From: Treponema primitia ZAS-2
Lineage (GTDB): Bacteria > Spirochaetota > Spirochaetia > Treponematales > Breznakiellaceae
Reading direction: 5' to 3'
NCBI RefSeq assembly: GCF_000214375.1
Contig: NC_015578.1
Coordinates: forward strand, 186,001-250,000
DNA length: 64,000 nt
How positions within the stretch are numbered: position 1 is the first letter of the stretch; each line of letters begins with the position of its first letter. Shown in pieces: positions 1 through 7,405 of this stretch. A model generated the notes under the pieces. The model was not told where the DNA came from. It did no database searches and saw nothing but the letters and a program-made list of their open reading frames with translations. A program made the translations under genes and the position numbers.

Positions 1-817
1 TGTTCAGGCGGCAGAGTTCCCGCCACCAGTCCGGATAATCTCCGAGGTTGGAGAAAACCTTGATCCCCCGCTGATCCAGCCATAGTAAATCTTCTTCCCG
101 AATGTGGTTTGCATTTAAACCCACTTCGTATAGATCCATACCGGCTATCTTCTTTTTGGCCTCTTCATTGAGCCATCTGACATTGGCTGCTAGTTTTACC
201 CCTCTGGGTTGGCCTTCCTGCTTTGTTACCTGCTGAATCTCCTGGATGTATTCCGGCGTACCTGAAAACATGATACAGCGGTCAGCTGCGGATGTAGCAT
301 CCAATAGATCCAGTATTTTTTTTACTGCTCCGCCTGCTTTAATTTCGATCTCCGCCAGAATACCCGGAGCTCCTTCCAGCCATCTCAGGAATTCCTCCAG
401 TCTCATCAATGACGCCATCCGGGGTTCCTGTTTAAGGGCCTCCACATAACTTCTGCCGTGTTCCTGTCCCATGAGCCGCTGAGGAAGGGTGGCTAAAAAT
501 TCGTCTTCTGGCTTTTCCGGTAAATCAACATCTAAAAGATGATTGGCATAGGGTATTTCTATTCGGGACAATTCTTCCCAGTCAAGGTCGGCAATAAGGG
601 CATTGGTGAATTTGTTCGGATGCCCCAGGGTCAGCTTGGTAAGATTGTCATCGTGGACTACCACTACTTCTCCATCCCGGGAAAGCTGGACATCAATTTC
701 AAGCCCTTCAAATCCGGCTTGAAGGGCCGCGTTAAAAGCGCCCAGCGTATTTTCCGGCGCTGCTTGGACTACCCCTCTATGGGCGATTCTCATTGGTCCG
801 TTGTAAGATTTTTGCAT
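1..817 (-). CDS. glycerophosphodiester phosphodiesterase (3' end cut by window edge)
   Basis: Hydrolyses glycerophosphodiesters to glycerol-3-phosphate and an alcohol. The visible 272 residues cover nearly the whole of a UgpQ-type protein (about 250 aa is usual), so only a few C-terminal residues should be missing. The start of the family is clear: RIAHRG (catalytic His) near residue 11, ENTLGAF, then GLEIDVQLSRDGEVVVVHDD with the metal-binding Glu/Asp and the second His. ATG at 817 follows AGGA at a normal distance; an in-frame ATG at 793 is the alternative. No signal peptide is seen, so it is probably cytoplasmic. It is the last visible gene of the importer operon, 24 nt after the second permease, which suggests that the importer brings in the phosphodiester it cleaves. 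That substrate is an inference from context. Confidence 0.88.
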   Translation of the reverse strand, partial: MQKSYNGPMRIAHRGVVQAAPENTLGAFNAALQAGFEGLEIDVQLSRDGEVVVVHDDNLTKLTLGHPNKFTNALIADLDWEELSRIEIPYANHLLDVDLPEKPEDEFLATLPQRLMGQEHGRSYVEALKQEPRMASLMRLEEFLRWLEGAPGILAEIEIKAGGAVKKILDLLDATSAADRCIMFSGTPEYIQEIQQVTKQEGQPRGVKLAANVRWLNEEAKKKIAGMDLYEVGLNANHIREEDLLWLDQRGIKVFSNLGDYPDWWRELCRLN

Positions 818-841
818 GTTACTATTCCTATTGTTTTGATG

Positions 842-1702
842 TTACATTTTTCCTAAGGCTGCACTCATATATTCTGTTTTGATAAACCGCTCGGTAATCA
901 AAAGAAGTGTCAGATTTGGAATAAGTAAAATAAGAGACACCACCGATGCTCTGGTACGTATAAAATATTCACCCAGATATGAGAATAATACTGTGGGAAT
1001 GGTTTTTACCATTGGTAAGCCGATGATAAAGGTAAGGTTGAATTCTTCCATGCTGTTAATAAAAGTAAAAATCGCACCTGCAATAAGCCCCGGCATGATC
1101 ATGGGAAGATATACCTCAAAAAAACGGGTAACGGCGCCTGCTCCTAAATTGGAAGAAGCATCGACCAAATCCTGGGGTACGGATTCAAAATTTACCACCA
1201 GAATGCGCATCATATAGGGAACCCCCATCAGGGTATGCGCCAGGATTACCCCGATATAGGTCCCCGACAGATGGAGCATAAATATCATGCGCCCAAGAAA
1301 GATAGCCATGGCCATACCGGGCAATACCAGGGGGAGAAGCATAATGGTTTTGTATATCGCCGCTCCTTTGAGTTTTCGCCTTCCCAGAGTATAGGCTGTC
1401 GGCAGGGCAATGAGAAAGGAGAGCAGGGTTGTACTTCCGGCAATAAGGAAACTGGTAATGACTGAATCCAATATTCTGGTATTTTCTATAATATACCGCC
1501 AATGAAAGAAAGAAAGTTTTTCCGGCAGTACCGCAGGATAGGACCATGGATATTCGGGATCTACCATGGACCAGAGAAAACAATAGATCATAGGTATACC
1601 AATCCAGGCCAGGAAGATAAGACCGATGGCGCAGGGTATTAAATAGCGCAGGAGCTTGTAGGTCAATTCAATAGGCTTGCGCTGGATTGCGGTTTTATTC
1701 AT
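842..1702 (-). CDS. ABC transporter permease 2 (PotC/FbpB-like)
   Basis: Inner-membrane permease subunit of a binding-protein-dependent importer, 286 aa with about six hydrophobic segments. The EAA-type loop that contacts the ATPase is visible near residue 190 (VPQDLVDASSNLGAG). I chose ATG 1702 (MNKTAIQ) because AAGGA lies just upstream; a longer reading frame to 1801 would overlap the preceding permease by nearly 90 nt and has no ribosome site. It lies 11 nt after permease 1 and pairs with it as the second half of the channel. The subfamily (spermidine, iron or phosphonate type) cannot be decided by eye. Confidence 0.88.
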   Translation of the reverse strand: MNKTAIQRKPIELTYKLLRYLIPCAIGLIFLAWIGIPMIYCFLWSMVDPEYPWSYPAVLPEKLSFFHWRYIIENTRILDSVITSFLIAGSTTLLSFLIALPTAYTLGRRKLKGAAIYKTIMLLPLVLPGMAMAIFLGRMIFMLHLSGTYIGVILAHTLMGVPYMMRILVVNFESVPQDLVDASSNLGAGAVTRFFEVYLPMIMPGLIAGAIFTFINSMEEFNLTFIIGLPMVKTIPTVLFSYLGEYFIRTRASVVSLILLIPNLTLLLITERFIKTEYMSAALGKM

Positions 1703-1713
1703 GGTTCTATCCT

Positions 1714-2568
1714 TTATAGGTGTTGGAGCAATTTTTTGCTGATATAACTGTATATAGACACAAAGGTCACGGCGGTTATCAACATCAGGCAGCCAATGCA
1801 TGCGGCGGAATGCCAGTCATCATAAAGATAGGCGGTAACATGCATTAAATTGGAAAGGGTGTTGGGATAAAGGGGACCCGCCGTTCGGGAGATGATAAAA
1901 TCGTTGAAAACCCGGATAAACACCAGAATAACTGAAATCAATGCGGATGGCAGGGTCAGGGGAAGGACAATCTGTGATAAAATAGATATTCTTCCTGCGC
2001 CAAGGTTTCTGGCGGCGTCAATAATATCCTTGCGTACTCCTTCCACGGCGGAATACATAATGATCATCATGAAAGGAACATTTTTCCATATCTGGATGAG
2101 CAGCGCCGCTGTACCCCATTTATCATTACGCATCCGCAGGGGTTCTTCTATGATACGCAGCTTAATCAGTACGATATTGATAATACCATGATAATCAATG
2201 ATATTAAGTACGAGTAACGATGCTACCAGGGCAGGGACGAACATGGGGATTTTCATCAGAGATACGATGGTCTTTTTTCCGGGTGCCTTTTGTATAATCA
2301 GCGAAAGGGGATAAATAAGAACGATACAAATGAAAGAGGCAAATACGGCTATCTTCAGAGAATAGAAAAGATCATCTGTAAAGCTTTGGGTAATAATATT
2401 TTGCCAGTACTTTAAGGAAAATGATGAGCTGCCGGTATAATTGAAAAATCCGAAGCTCTGTCCTATCATCATGCCTACAGCGCCGGCCAGAAAAAACAGG
2501 ATATACCCTAATCCGGGGATGAGCAGAAAATATCCCCATTCCAATTTTTTTCGTTTCACACTCATCAT
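1714..2568 (-). CDS. ABC transporter permease 1
   Basis: Inner-membrane permease of 284 aa with a cytoplasmic N-terminus rich in Lys/Arg, about six membrane segments and the EAA loop near residue 185 (VRKDIIDAARNLGAG). The start codon overlaps the stop of the ATPase gene (TAATG), so translation is likely coupled; a second in-frame ATG is the next codon. Together with the following permease it forms a PotB/PotC-type heterodimer. A segment with Gly-Pro-Leu-Tyr-Pro-Asn near residue 235 in the last periplasmic loop is not something I recognise as family-specific. Confidence 0.88.
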   Translation of the reverse strand: MMSVKRKKLEWGYFLLIPGLGYILFFLAGAVGMMIGQSFGFFNYTGSSSFSLKYWQNIITQSFTDDLFYSLKIAVFASFICIVLIYPLSLIIQKAPGKKTIVSLMKIPMFVPALVASLLVLNIIDYHGIINIVLIKLRIIEEPLRMRNDKWGTAALLIQIWKNVPFMMIIMYSAVEGVRKDIIDAARNLGAGRISILSQIVLPLTLPSALISVILVFIRVFNDFIISRTAGPLYPNTLSNLMHVTAYLYDDWHSAACIGCLMLITAVTFVSIYSYISKKLLQHL

Positions 2569-3635
2569 TAACTCTCCAACAGCCGGATTTTTGCCGGGGG
2601 AATAGTAAAGTCTATCCGGGCGCCAACAGTGATTAGATAGTCCTTTGACACATTAACCTGGAGAAAATGGTCCTTAACCGTAACCCGAAGATCCAGCATG
2701 CTGCCCATGTACACAGAATTTTCTACCACCCCGTTAACCAGGTTCATGGCGGAGGTATCTTCCCCGGCCAATGCCGGCCGGACATCCTCAGGCCGGATGC
2801 AGAGGAACGCTTCCCCCTGATCCCGGGGAAAATCCTGATCCTCCGCCCGGAGCGTACCGTAGGGGCTTTCTGTACTGAAAAGGGATCCCCCAAGACGCTT
2901 TACGGTACAGGGCACTATATTGGCAGAGCCGATAAAGTCTGCAATAAACTTGGAACTGGGCTGATCGTAAATAGTCCGGGGGTGGGAATTCTGAAGGATG
3001 GTACCGCTTTTCATAGCGACAATCAAATCCGAAATAGCCAGAGCCTCCGCCTGATCGTGGGTTACATAGATTGTGGTGATCCCAAGTTTTTTTTGCAGAT
3101 CCCGGATTTCAACTCGGACTTTTTCCCGGAGTTTTGCATCCAGGTTGGACAGGGGTTCGTCAAATAACAGTATCTCCGGGCGTACTACCACTGAGCGGGC
3201 CAAGGCTACACGCTGTTGTTGTCCACCTGAAAGTTCATAGGGTTTCCGGTGTTCCAGCCCCGTAAGGTTTACCATGGCCATTGCTTCTTCAATCCGCGGA
3301 TGGTGTTCTTCTTGGGGGACCTTGCGCATTCGCAGCCCGAAGCGGATATTTTCATATACAGTTTTATGGGGAAAGAGAGCGTAGGATTGAAAGCACATTG
3401 CGGTATTCCGCTTATTGGGAGGGATATCGTTCATCACAGTCTGGTCAAAGAGTACTTCCCCCTCGTCGGGTTCCAGAAATCCGGCGATGATACGCAGCAG
3501 GGTAGTTTTTCCGCAGCCCGAAGGACCCAGAAGCGTCACAAACTGACCCGGCGGAATATCAAAACTAACCTCTGAGAGAGCCTTAAAGTCCCCGAAGGTT
3601 TTAGTAATGTTTTTGAGTGATAGTCCTAAAGCCAC
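2568..3635 (-). CDS. ABC transporter ATP-binding protein (PotA/FbpC-like)
   Basis: Cytoplasmic ATPase energising the importer, 355 aa. Walker A GPSGCGKTT is near residue 38, the signature LSGGQQQRVALAR near 135, Walker B ILLFDEPLSNLDA near 155 and the switch His in VTHDQ near 190. A C-terminal TOBE-like domain (about 270-355) is typical of PotA, FbpC and UgpC and often has regulatory roles. The start is taken as GTG 3635 (VALGLSLKN), because GGAGGG lies 6 nt upstream and family similarity begins there; the frame is open to 3797 but the extra residues look like translated intergenic DNA and terminator. It follows the binding-protein gene across a hairpin terminator. Confidence 0.9.
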   Translation of the reverse strand: MALGLSLKNITKTFGDFKALSEVSFDIPPGQFVTLLGPSGCGKTTLLRIIAGFLEPDEGEVLFDQTVMNDIPPNKRNTAMCFQSYALFPHKTVYENIRFGLRMRKVPQEEHHPRIEEAMAMVNLTGLEHRKPYELSGGQQQRVALARSVVVRPEILLFDEPLSNLDAKLREKVRVEIRDLQKKLGITTIYVTHDQAEALAISDLIVAMKSGTILQNSHPRTIYDQPSSKFIADFIGSANIVPCTVKRLGGSLFSTESPYGTLRAEDQDFPRDQGEAFLCIRPEDVRPALAGEDTSAMNLVNGVVENSVYMGSMLDLRVTVKDHFLQVNVSKDYLITVGARIDFTIPPAKIRLLES

Positions 3636-3650
3636 GAAGATCCCTCCATA

Positions 3651-3683
3651 AAAAAAAATGAGGGGCCAGACGAGACCGGCCCC
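3651..3683 (-). terminator. rho-independent terminator between binding protein and ATPase genes
   Basis: On the minus strand a G+C-rich hairpin with arms AGGGGCC/GGCCCCT (7 bp, 9-nt loop) is followed at once by a run of U residues. It stands just after the binding-protein stop codon and directly before the ribosome site of the ATPase gene. Partial termination here would make more binding protein than membrane components, as in many importer operons. Confidence 0.8.
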
Positions 3684-3690
3684 TTTGAAG

Positions 3691-4860
3691 TTATTGCAGG
3701 ATGTTCCGGGTAAAGTCGGAAATATACTGGGTTTTGTATACCGCAGACATCCAGTCCACATTCTTGTCAGATTCCCCGGGGGCAAGCATGGAAACATCTA
3801 CCTGCACATCGGTTCTGGCGGTCATGAAATTCAGGTATTTAGCGGCGGCTATCTGGGCTTCTTCGGAGGTGATCCAGTTAAGCCAGAGCAGCGCTGCTGC
3901 AGGATGGGGAGTATTTTTCAGGATTGCCAGGGTATCCCCTGAATAGCAGAGCCCAAATTGGGGAACGTAGTATCCGTAGTGCTTGAATATTTCGCCGGTT
4001 TTTACGGCGCTGTTCACACCTGAATTCCAGGCGACCACCAGATCCAGCTCTCCGCTGTTAAGCCGGGCAATTGCATCGGCGTTATTGTTGACATACACAA
4101 TTTTATCTTTTCGGGCATCAAGCCAGTTCCATACAGTCTGCCATTTGCTGAGTTTAGCAGAATCAACTGCGGGATCAAGGAGATACTGATCAAGGCCGCC
4201 GGTGAGATTGGCAATAATTGCTTCCATCATGGCTTGGCCGGTACCGCCCTTTTCGGGGAGACAAAAACCAAAGCGTTTGGGGTTTTGGTCGATATAGGCT
4301 TCAAATTCTTTCCAGGTCTGGGGAGGGTTTTTGATATTGTTGGTATTGTATAAAAATCCTGCGGGGTTAATATTGACCGGCGCCCAGTACTGCTTATCAT
4401 TGCTGACCCCTTCTTTACGCAGGCTGAGTCCCTGGACCAGCTTGCTTTTACTTTCCAACTTGCCCAGTACCCCCGACGCCAGAGCATTGGCGTTCATGAG
4501 GGAGTTAACGGTTTCACCGGATAGCATCATTACATCCAGGTTACCCTTGCCGCTCAGTTCCGCAAGGGCCTTGTTCATAACCGCTATTTTTTCACCCAGC
4601 ACCAAATTTACCTTAATACCGTATTTATCGGTAAAGAGCTTGCCCACTTGGGTCCATTCCGCTTCATCCATCCAGACGCAATAAACAACTTCCTTTTCCT
4701 GTTTTGCCTGGGCCTCAATTTCCGCCCAGGGTTTATTCAGGAGTTCCTCCAGGGTTGCCTCTCCGCCGGTTAAAGCCTTCCCGGTTTTCGGACTGCATGA
4801 AATGAATACCGTACAGAGTAAAGGTATCGCGACAGCTAAATATACCAATTTCTTTAACAT
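3691..4860 (-). CDS. ABC transporter substrate-binding lipoprotein
   Basis: Extracytoplasmic solute-binding protein, 389 aa, delivering substrate to the two permeases. The N-terminus is a lipoprotein signal peptide (hydrophobic core, then FISC with the lipidated Cys near residue 20). The rest resembles the iron/polyamine/phosphonate group of binding proteins (type 2 fold), with a hinge-type region around NINPAGFLYNTNNIK. ATG 4860 is chosen since GGAGGAGG ends about 7 nt upstream; ATG 4866 would be too close to it. It is first in the operon and followed by a terminator, which should make it the most abundant product. Substrate is not known; the phosphodiesterase at the end of the operon points to a glycerophosphodiester. 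Confidence 0.88.
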   Translation of the reverse strand: MLKKLVYLAVAIPLLCTVFISCSPKTGKALTGGEATLEELLNKPWAEIEAQAKQEKEVVYCVWMDEAEWTQVGKLFTDKYGIKVNLVLGEKIAVMNKALAELSGKGNLDVMMLSGETVNSLMNANALASGVLGKLESKSKLVQGLSLRKEGVSNDKQYWAPVNINPAGFLYNTNNIKNPPQTWKEFEAYIDQNPKRFGFCLPEKGGTGQAMMEAIIANLTGGLDQYLLDPAVDSAKLSKWQTVWNWLDARKDKIVYVNNNADAIARLNSGELDLVVAWNSGVNSAVKTGEIFKHYGYYVPQFGLCYSGDTLAILKNTPHPAAALLWLNWITSEEAQIAAAKYLNFMTARTDVQVDVSMLAPGESDKNVDWMSAVYKTQYISDFTRNILQ

Positions 4861-4901
4861 AACCATCCTCCTCCAGATTGTTAGGGCGTTAAAGCCATTT
4901 T

Positions 4902-4919
4902 TGCGTGTCCGAGCACGCA
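4902..4919. promoter_or_regulatory. candidate LacI-type operator in the importer leader
   Basis: An 18-bp inverted repeat with arms TGCGTG and CACGCA lies at about +5 to +22 of the importer transcript, where a bound repressor would block transcription. The half-site CACGCAT recurs at 5124-5130, just upstream of the LacI-type regulator start codon. The link to that regulator is inferred. Confidence 0.5.
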
Positions 4920-4930
4920 TTTATAAAAAG

Positions 4931-4959
4931 ATTATAGACCAGGAATTTCAGGCTGTCAA
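4931..4959 (-). promoter_or_regulatory. consensus sigma-70 promoter of the importer operon
   Basis: Read on the minus strand: TTGACA, 17 nt, TATAAT, a perfect match to the housekeeping consensus. Transcription should start near 4924, giving a leader of about 64 nt that carries the operator-like palindrome and the strong ribosome site. Confidence 0.8.
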
Positions 4960-5077
4960 GAAATATTTTAATAATCAATTTTTTTTACCATTGAAAGAAT
5001 TTAATTCTTATTTATGGATAAATATATAATAAAATAGCGTAAATAAATTGTTGTTGGGTATATACAAAGCCTTTTTT

Positions 5078-5092
5078 ACCGGGTATACCGGT
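5078..5092. promoter_or_regulatory. candidate operator upstream of the LacI-type gene
   Basis: An inverted repeat ACCGG/CCGGT around GTATA, containing the perfect 8-bp palindrome GGTATACC. It lies between the divergent importer and regulator genes. It could be an autoregulatory site; no experiment or family consensus is available from the sequence alone. Confidence 0.35.
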
Positions 5093-5144
5093 ATGGGTGC
5101 TAAAATTATAAAATGTGCACATGCACGCATATTATGGAGTGTAT

Positions 5145-6176
5145 ATGGCAATTACGATCAAGGAAATTGCATCCCTGGCGGGAGTTTCCAGGGGCACGGT
5201 GGATCGGGTACTGCATAACCGGGGCAGGGTCAATGCGGAAGTTCGGAAACGTGTTCAGGCTATCGTGCAGAAATTGGAATATAAGCCCAGCAGGGCCGCT
5301 AAACAGCTCGCTGTCCAAAAACAGAAACTGAAATTTGGAATTATTTGCCGCAGCGATGTACGGGGGTTCTGGTCAGAGCTGCTGATAGGGGTGGATAAGA
5401 TTACCACCGAATTGGCGGAATATGAAGTGAAGGTACTGCGGCGGTTTTTCAATTACTTCAGGCCGGAAGAACATCTTGCCCTTATTGATGAGCTTTATGC
5501 CGAAGGTATTTCAGCTCTGGCCATTGTTCCCTTAAACGATCCTTCGGTTCGGGAACGGCTGTTCCAGCTTAAGGCTGCCGGTATTACCGTGGTGGTTCTC
5601 AATTCGGAAATTGAAGGGTTTGAGCCTTTTTGTTATGTCGGAAATGATTACTACAAAAGCGGCAGGACCGCTGCGGGGCTGCTACATCTTTTTGCCCGGG
5701 GGAAATACCAAAATATTGCGGTCCTTAAGGGTACCCATTATATGATGAGCCATCAGCAGCGGATCGCAGGATTTATGAGTGAGCTTAAAGCTCTGGGTAC
5801 CCGCTGTGTTGTGACCGAAGAGGCGGATATAATCATGGACCCGGTTTTTACCTATGAGAAAACGATGATCCTTCTGAAAGAGCATCCTGATATTGATGCG
5901 ATTTTTACTGTTGCAGGAAATGCAATTCCCGTATGCCAGGCTATTAAGGATCTGGGGCTGATTGGCCGGATTATCCATATCAGTTTTGATCTGATCCCGG
6001 CTGCTAAACTTTGTTTGATAGAAGGATCCATGACCGCCGTGATCGGCCAGGAGGCATACCGTCAGGGTTATCTGCCGCTTAAAGTTCTCTTTGACTATCT
6101 GGTCTGCGGAATTGAGCCGGAGGAACGGCATATACTGACCCACAATGAGATTTTTATCAAACAGAACAGTTTGTAA
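5145..6176 (+). CDS. LacI-family transcriptional regulator
   Basis: DNA-binding repressor or activator of 343 aa. Residues 1-60 are a LacI helix-turn-helix (ITIKEIASLAGVSRGTVDRV) with the hinge motif KPSRAAKQLA; residues 65-330 are a periplasmic-binding-protein-like effector domain (type 1 fold), typical of sugar-responsive members. ATG 5145 has GGAG at a suitable distance and gives the family N-terminus; upstream Met codons add non-conserved residues. It is divergent from the importer operon, which has a palindromic site just after its promoter, so it probably controls that operon. The effector is unknown; a transported solute or its breakdown product is the simplest guess. Confidence 0.88.
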   Translation: MAITIKEIASLAGVSRGTVDRVLHNRGRVNAEVRKRVQAIVQKLEYKPSRAAKQLAVQKQKLKFGIICRSDVRGFWSELLIGVDKITTELAEYEVKVLRRFFNYFRPEEHLALIDELYAEGISALAIVPLNDPSVRERLFQLKAAGITVVVLNSEIEGFEPFCYVGNDYYKSGRTAAGLLHLFARGKYQNIAVLKGTHYMMSHQQRIAGFMSELKALGTRCVVTEEADIIMDPVFTYEKTMILLKEHPDIDAIFTVAGNAIPVCQAIKDLGLIGRIIHISFDLIPAAKLCLIEGSMTAVIGQEAYRQGYLPLKVLFDYLVCGIEPEERHILTHNEIFIKQNSL

Positions 6177-6241
6177 AACCGGATATTTGGTACTCTATGC
6201 AGCGGTAGATTTTATGGGGTATTTGAGGTAATACCATTGTA

Positions 6242-7405
6242 ATGAACAAGCAAGTCGCCATTACCCGTTGTGAAACCTACGAACCGGAAGCGGTCTACCG
6301 GGCTCTTTGCCTGGCGGTGGAGGCTGCCGGGGACTTTGATGTCCGGGCTAAGCGGGTGCTCCTCAAACCGAACATTGTCTCCGATGAGCCGCCGGAAAAG
6401 GCGGTCACCACCCATCCGGTGTTTTTGGAGGCCGCCATACGGCTGGTCCGGGAACGGGGGGCCGCCCGGATCATGGTGGGGGATAGCCCGGGCTTGCAGA
6501 AACCGGGTTTTACGGGGAAACGGTCCGGGCTGGGGGAGCTAACTCTCCGGATGGGCGCCGACTGGGTGGACTTTACCCGGGAAAAGGCTGAGGTCCCCTG
6601 TCCTGATGGCAAGGCGATGAAGCAGTTCACCATTACTGCTGCGGTTAAAGAAGTGGATTGCATTATCAGTCTCCCTAAACTTAAAACCCATCAGCTTATG
6701 TACTATACCGGGGCTATGAAGAACCTCTTTGGGCTTATACCTTCGGTGATGAAAAGCCCCATGCACGTCCGTTTCCCCAGTCGGGAGGGGTTTGCAGCAA
6801 TGATCGTGGACCTGAACACAGCGGTGATGCCCCATTACGCTTTGATGGATGCCATTGTGGGTATGGAAGGTCCTGGTCCCGGATCGGGTTACCCCCGGCA
6901 AATAGGCCTGGTTTTGGGTTCATCAAACCTTCTGGCAATGGATATCGCCGCCAGCGAAATTATCGGTTATCCCCCCCTGGAAATTCCGGTTACCCGAGAG
7001 GCGTTGGACCGGGGCATTTGGCTCTCGGCGCTTCCGGGGAAGCTCCCGGAGATAGTGTACCCCCTGCTTGCCCCGGGGGAACTACATATTCCGGACTTTG
7101 AGAAGATACCCTTCAAAAAAAAGGGTGGCCAGCTTACTGAATTTCTCCTCCCCCGGTCCTTTCGCAAATTCCGGGAACGCCTGACCCCCCGGCCGGTAAT
7201 AGACCATGCGCTTTGTCTGCGCTGCGGGGACTGCACCCGTATCTGCGGTTCCAAGGCCATGACCCTCTCAGGTGAGGGTTCGGAAAAGCGGGTGCAGATT
7301 AACTACAAGGTTTGTATCCGCTGTTACTGCTGCCATGAGATATGCCCGGTCAAGGCTATTGGGATAAAAAATGTTCCCCTGGGAGAAGTGCTGCTCGGAG
7401 AATAG
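6242..7405 (+). CDS. DUF362 protein with two C-terminal 4Fe-4S clusters
   Basis: A 387-aa protein of the DUF362 family (N-terminal domain about 1-310, with LLKPNIV, HPVFLEAAIRL and PKLKTHQLMYYTGAMKNL motifs). It is followed by a ferredoxin module: CLRCGDC...C near residue 325 and CIRCYCCHEICP near residue 358, which together supply eight Cys for two clusters. The family's exact reaction is unsettled; members occur in anaerobes and are presumed redox proteins. It begins 65 nt after the LacI-type gene on the same strand and may be co-transcribed. GAGGT lies 12 nt before the ATG, rather far. It ends inside the convergent lipoprotein reading frame. Confidence 0.85.
   Translation: MNKQVAITRCETYEPEAVYRALCLAVEAAGDFDVRAKRVLLKPNIVSDEPPEKAVTTHPVFLEAAIRLVRERGAARIMVGDSPGLQKPGFTGKRSGLGELTLRMGADWVDFTREKAEVPCPDGKAMKQFTITAAVKEVDCIISLPKLKTHQLMYYTGAMKNLFGLIPSVMKSPMHVRFPSREGFAAMIVDLNTAVMPHYALMDAIVGMEGPGPGSGYPRQIGLVLGSSNLLAMDIAASEIIGYPPLEIPVTREALDRGIWLSALPGKLPEIVYPLLAPGELHIPDFEKIPFKKKGGQLTEFLLPRSFRKFRERLTPRPVIDHALCLRCGDCTRICGSKAMTLSGEGSEKRVQINYKVCIRCYCCHEICPVKAIGIKNVPLGEVLLGE

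Noticed and set aside
4867-4924. Riboswitch in the importer leader
   Set aside because: Leader is short and holds only one small palindrome, better explained as an operator.
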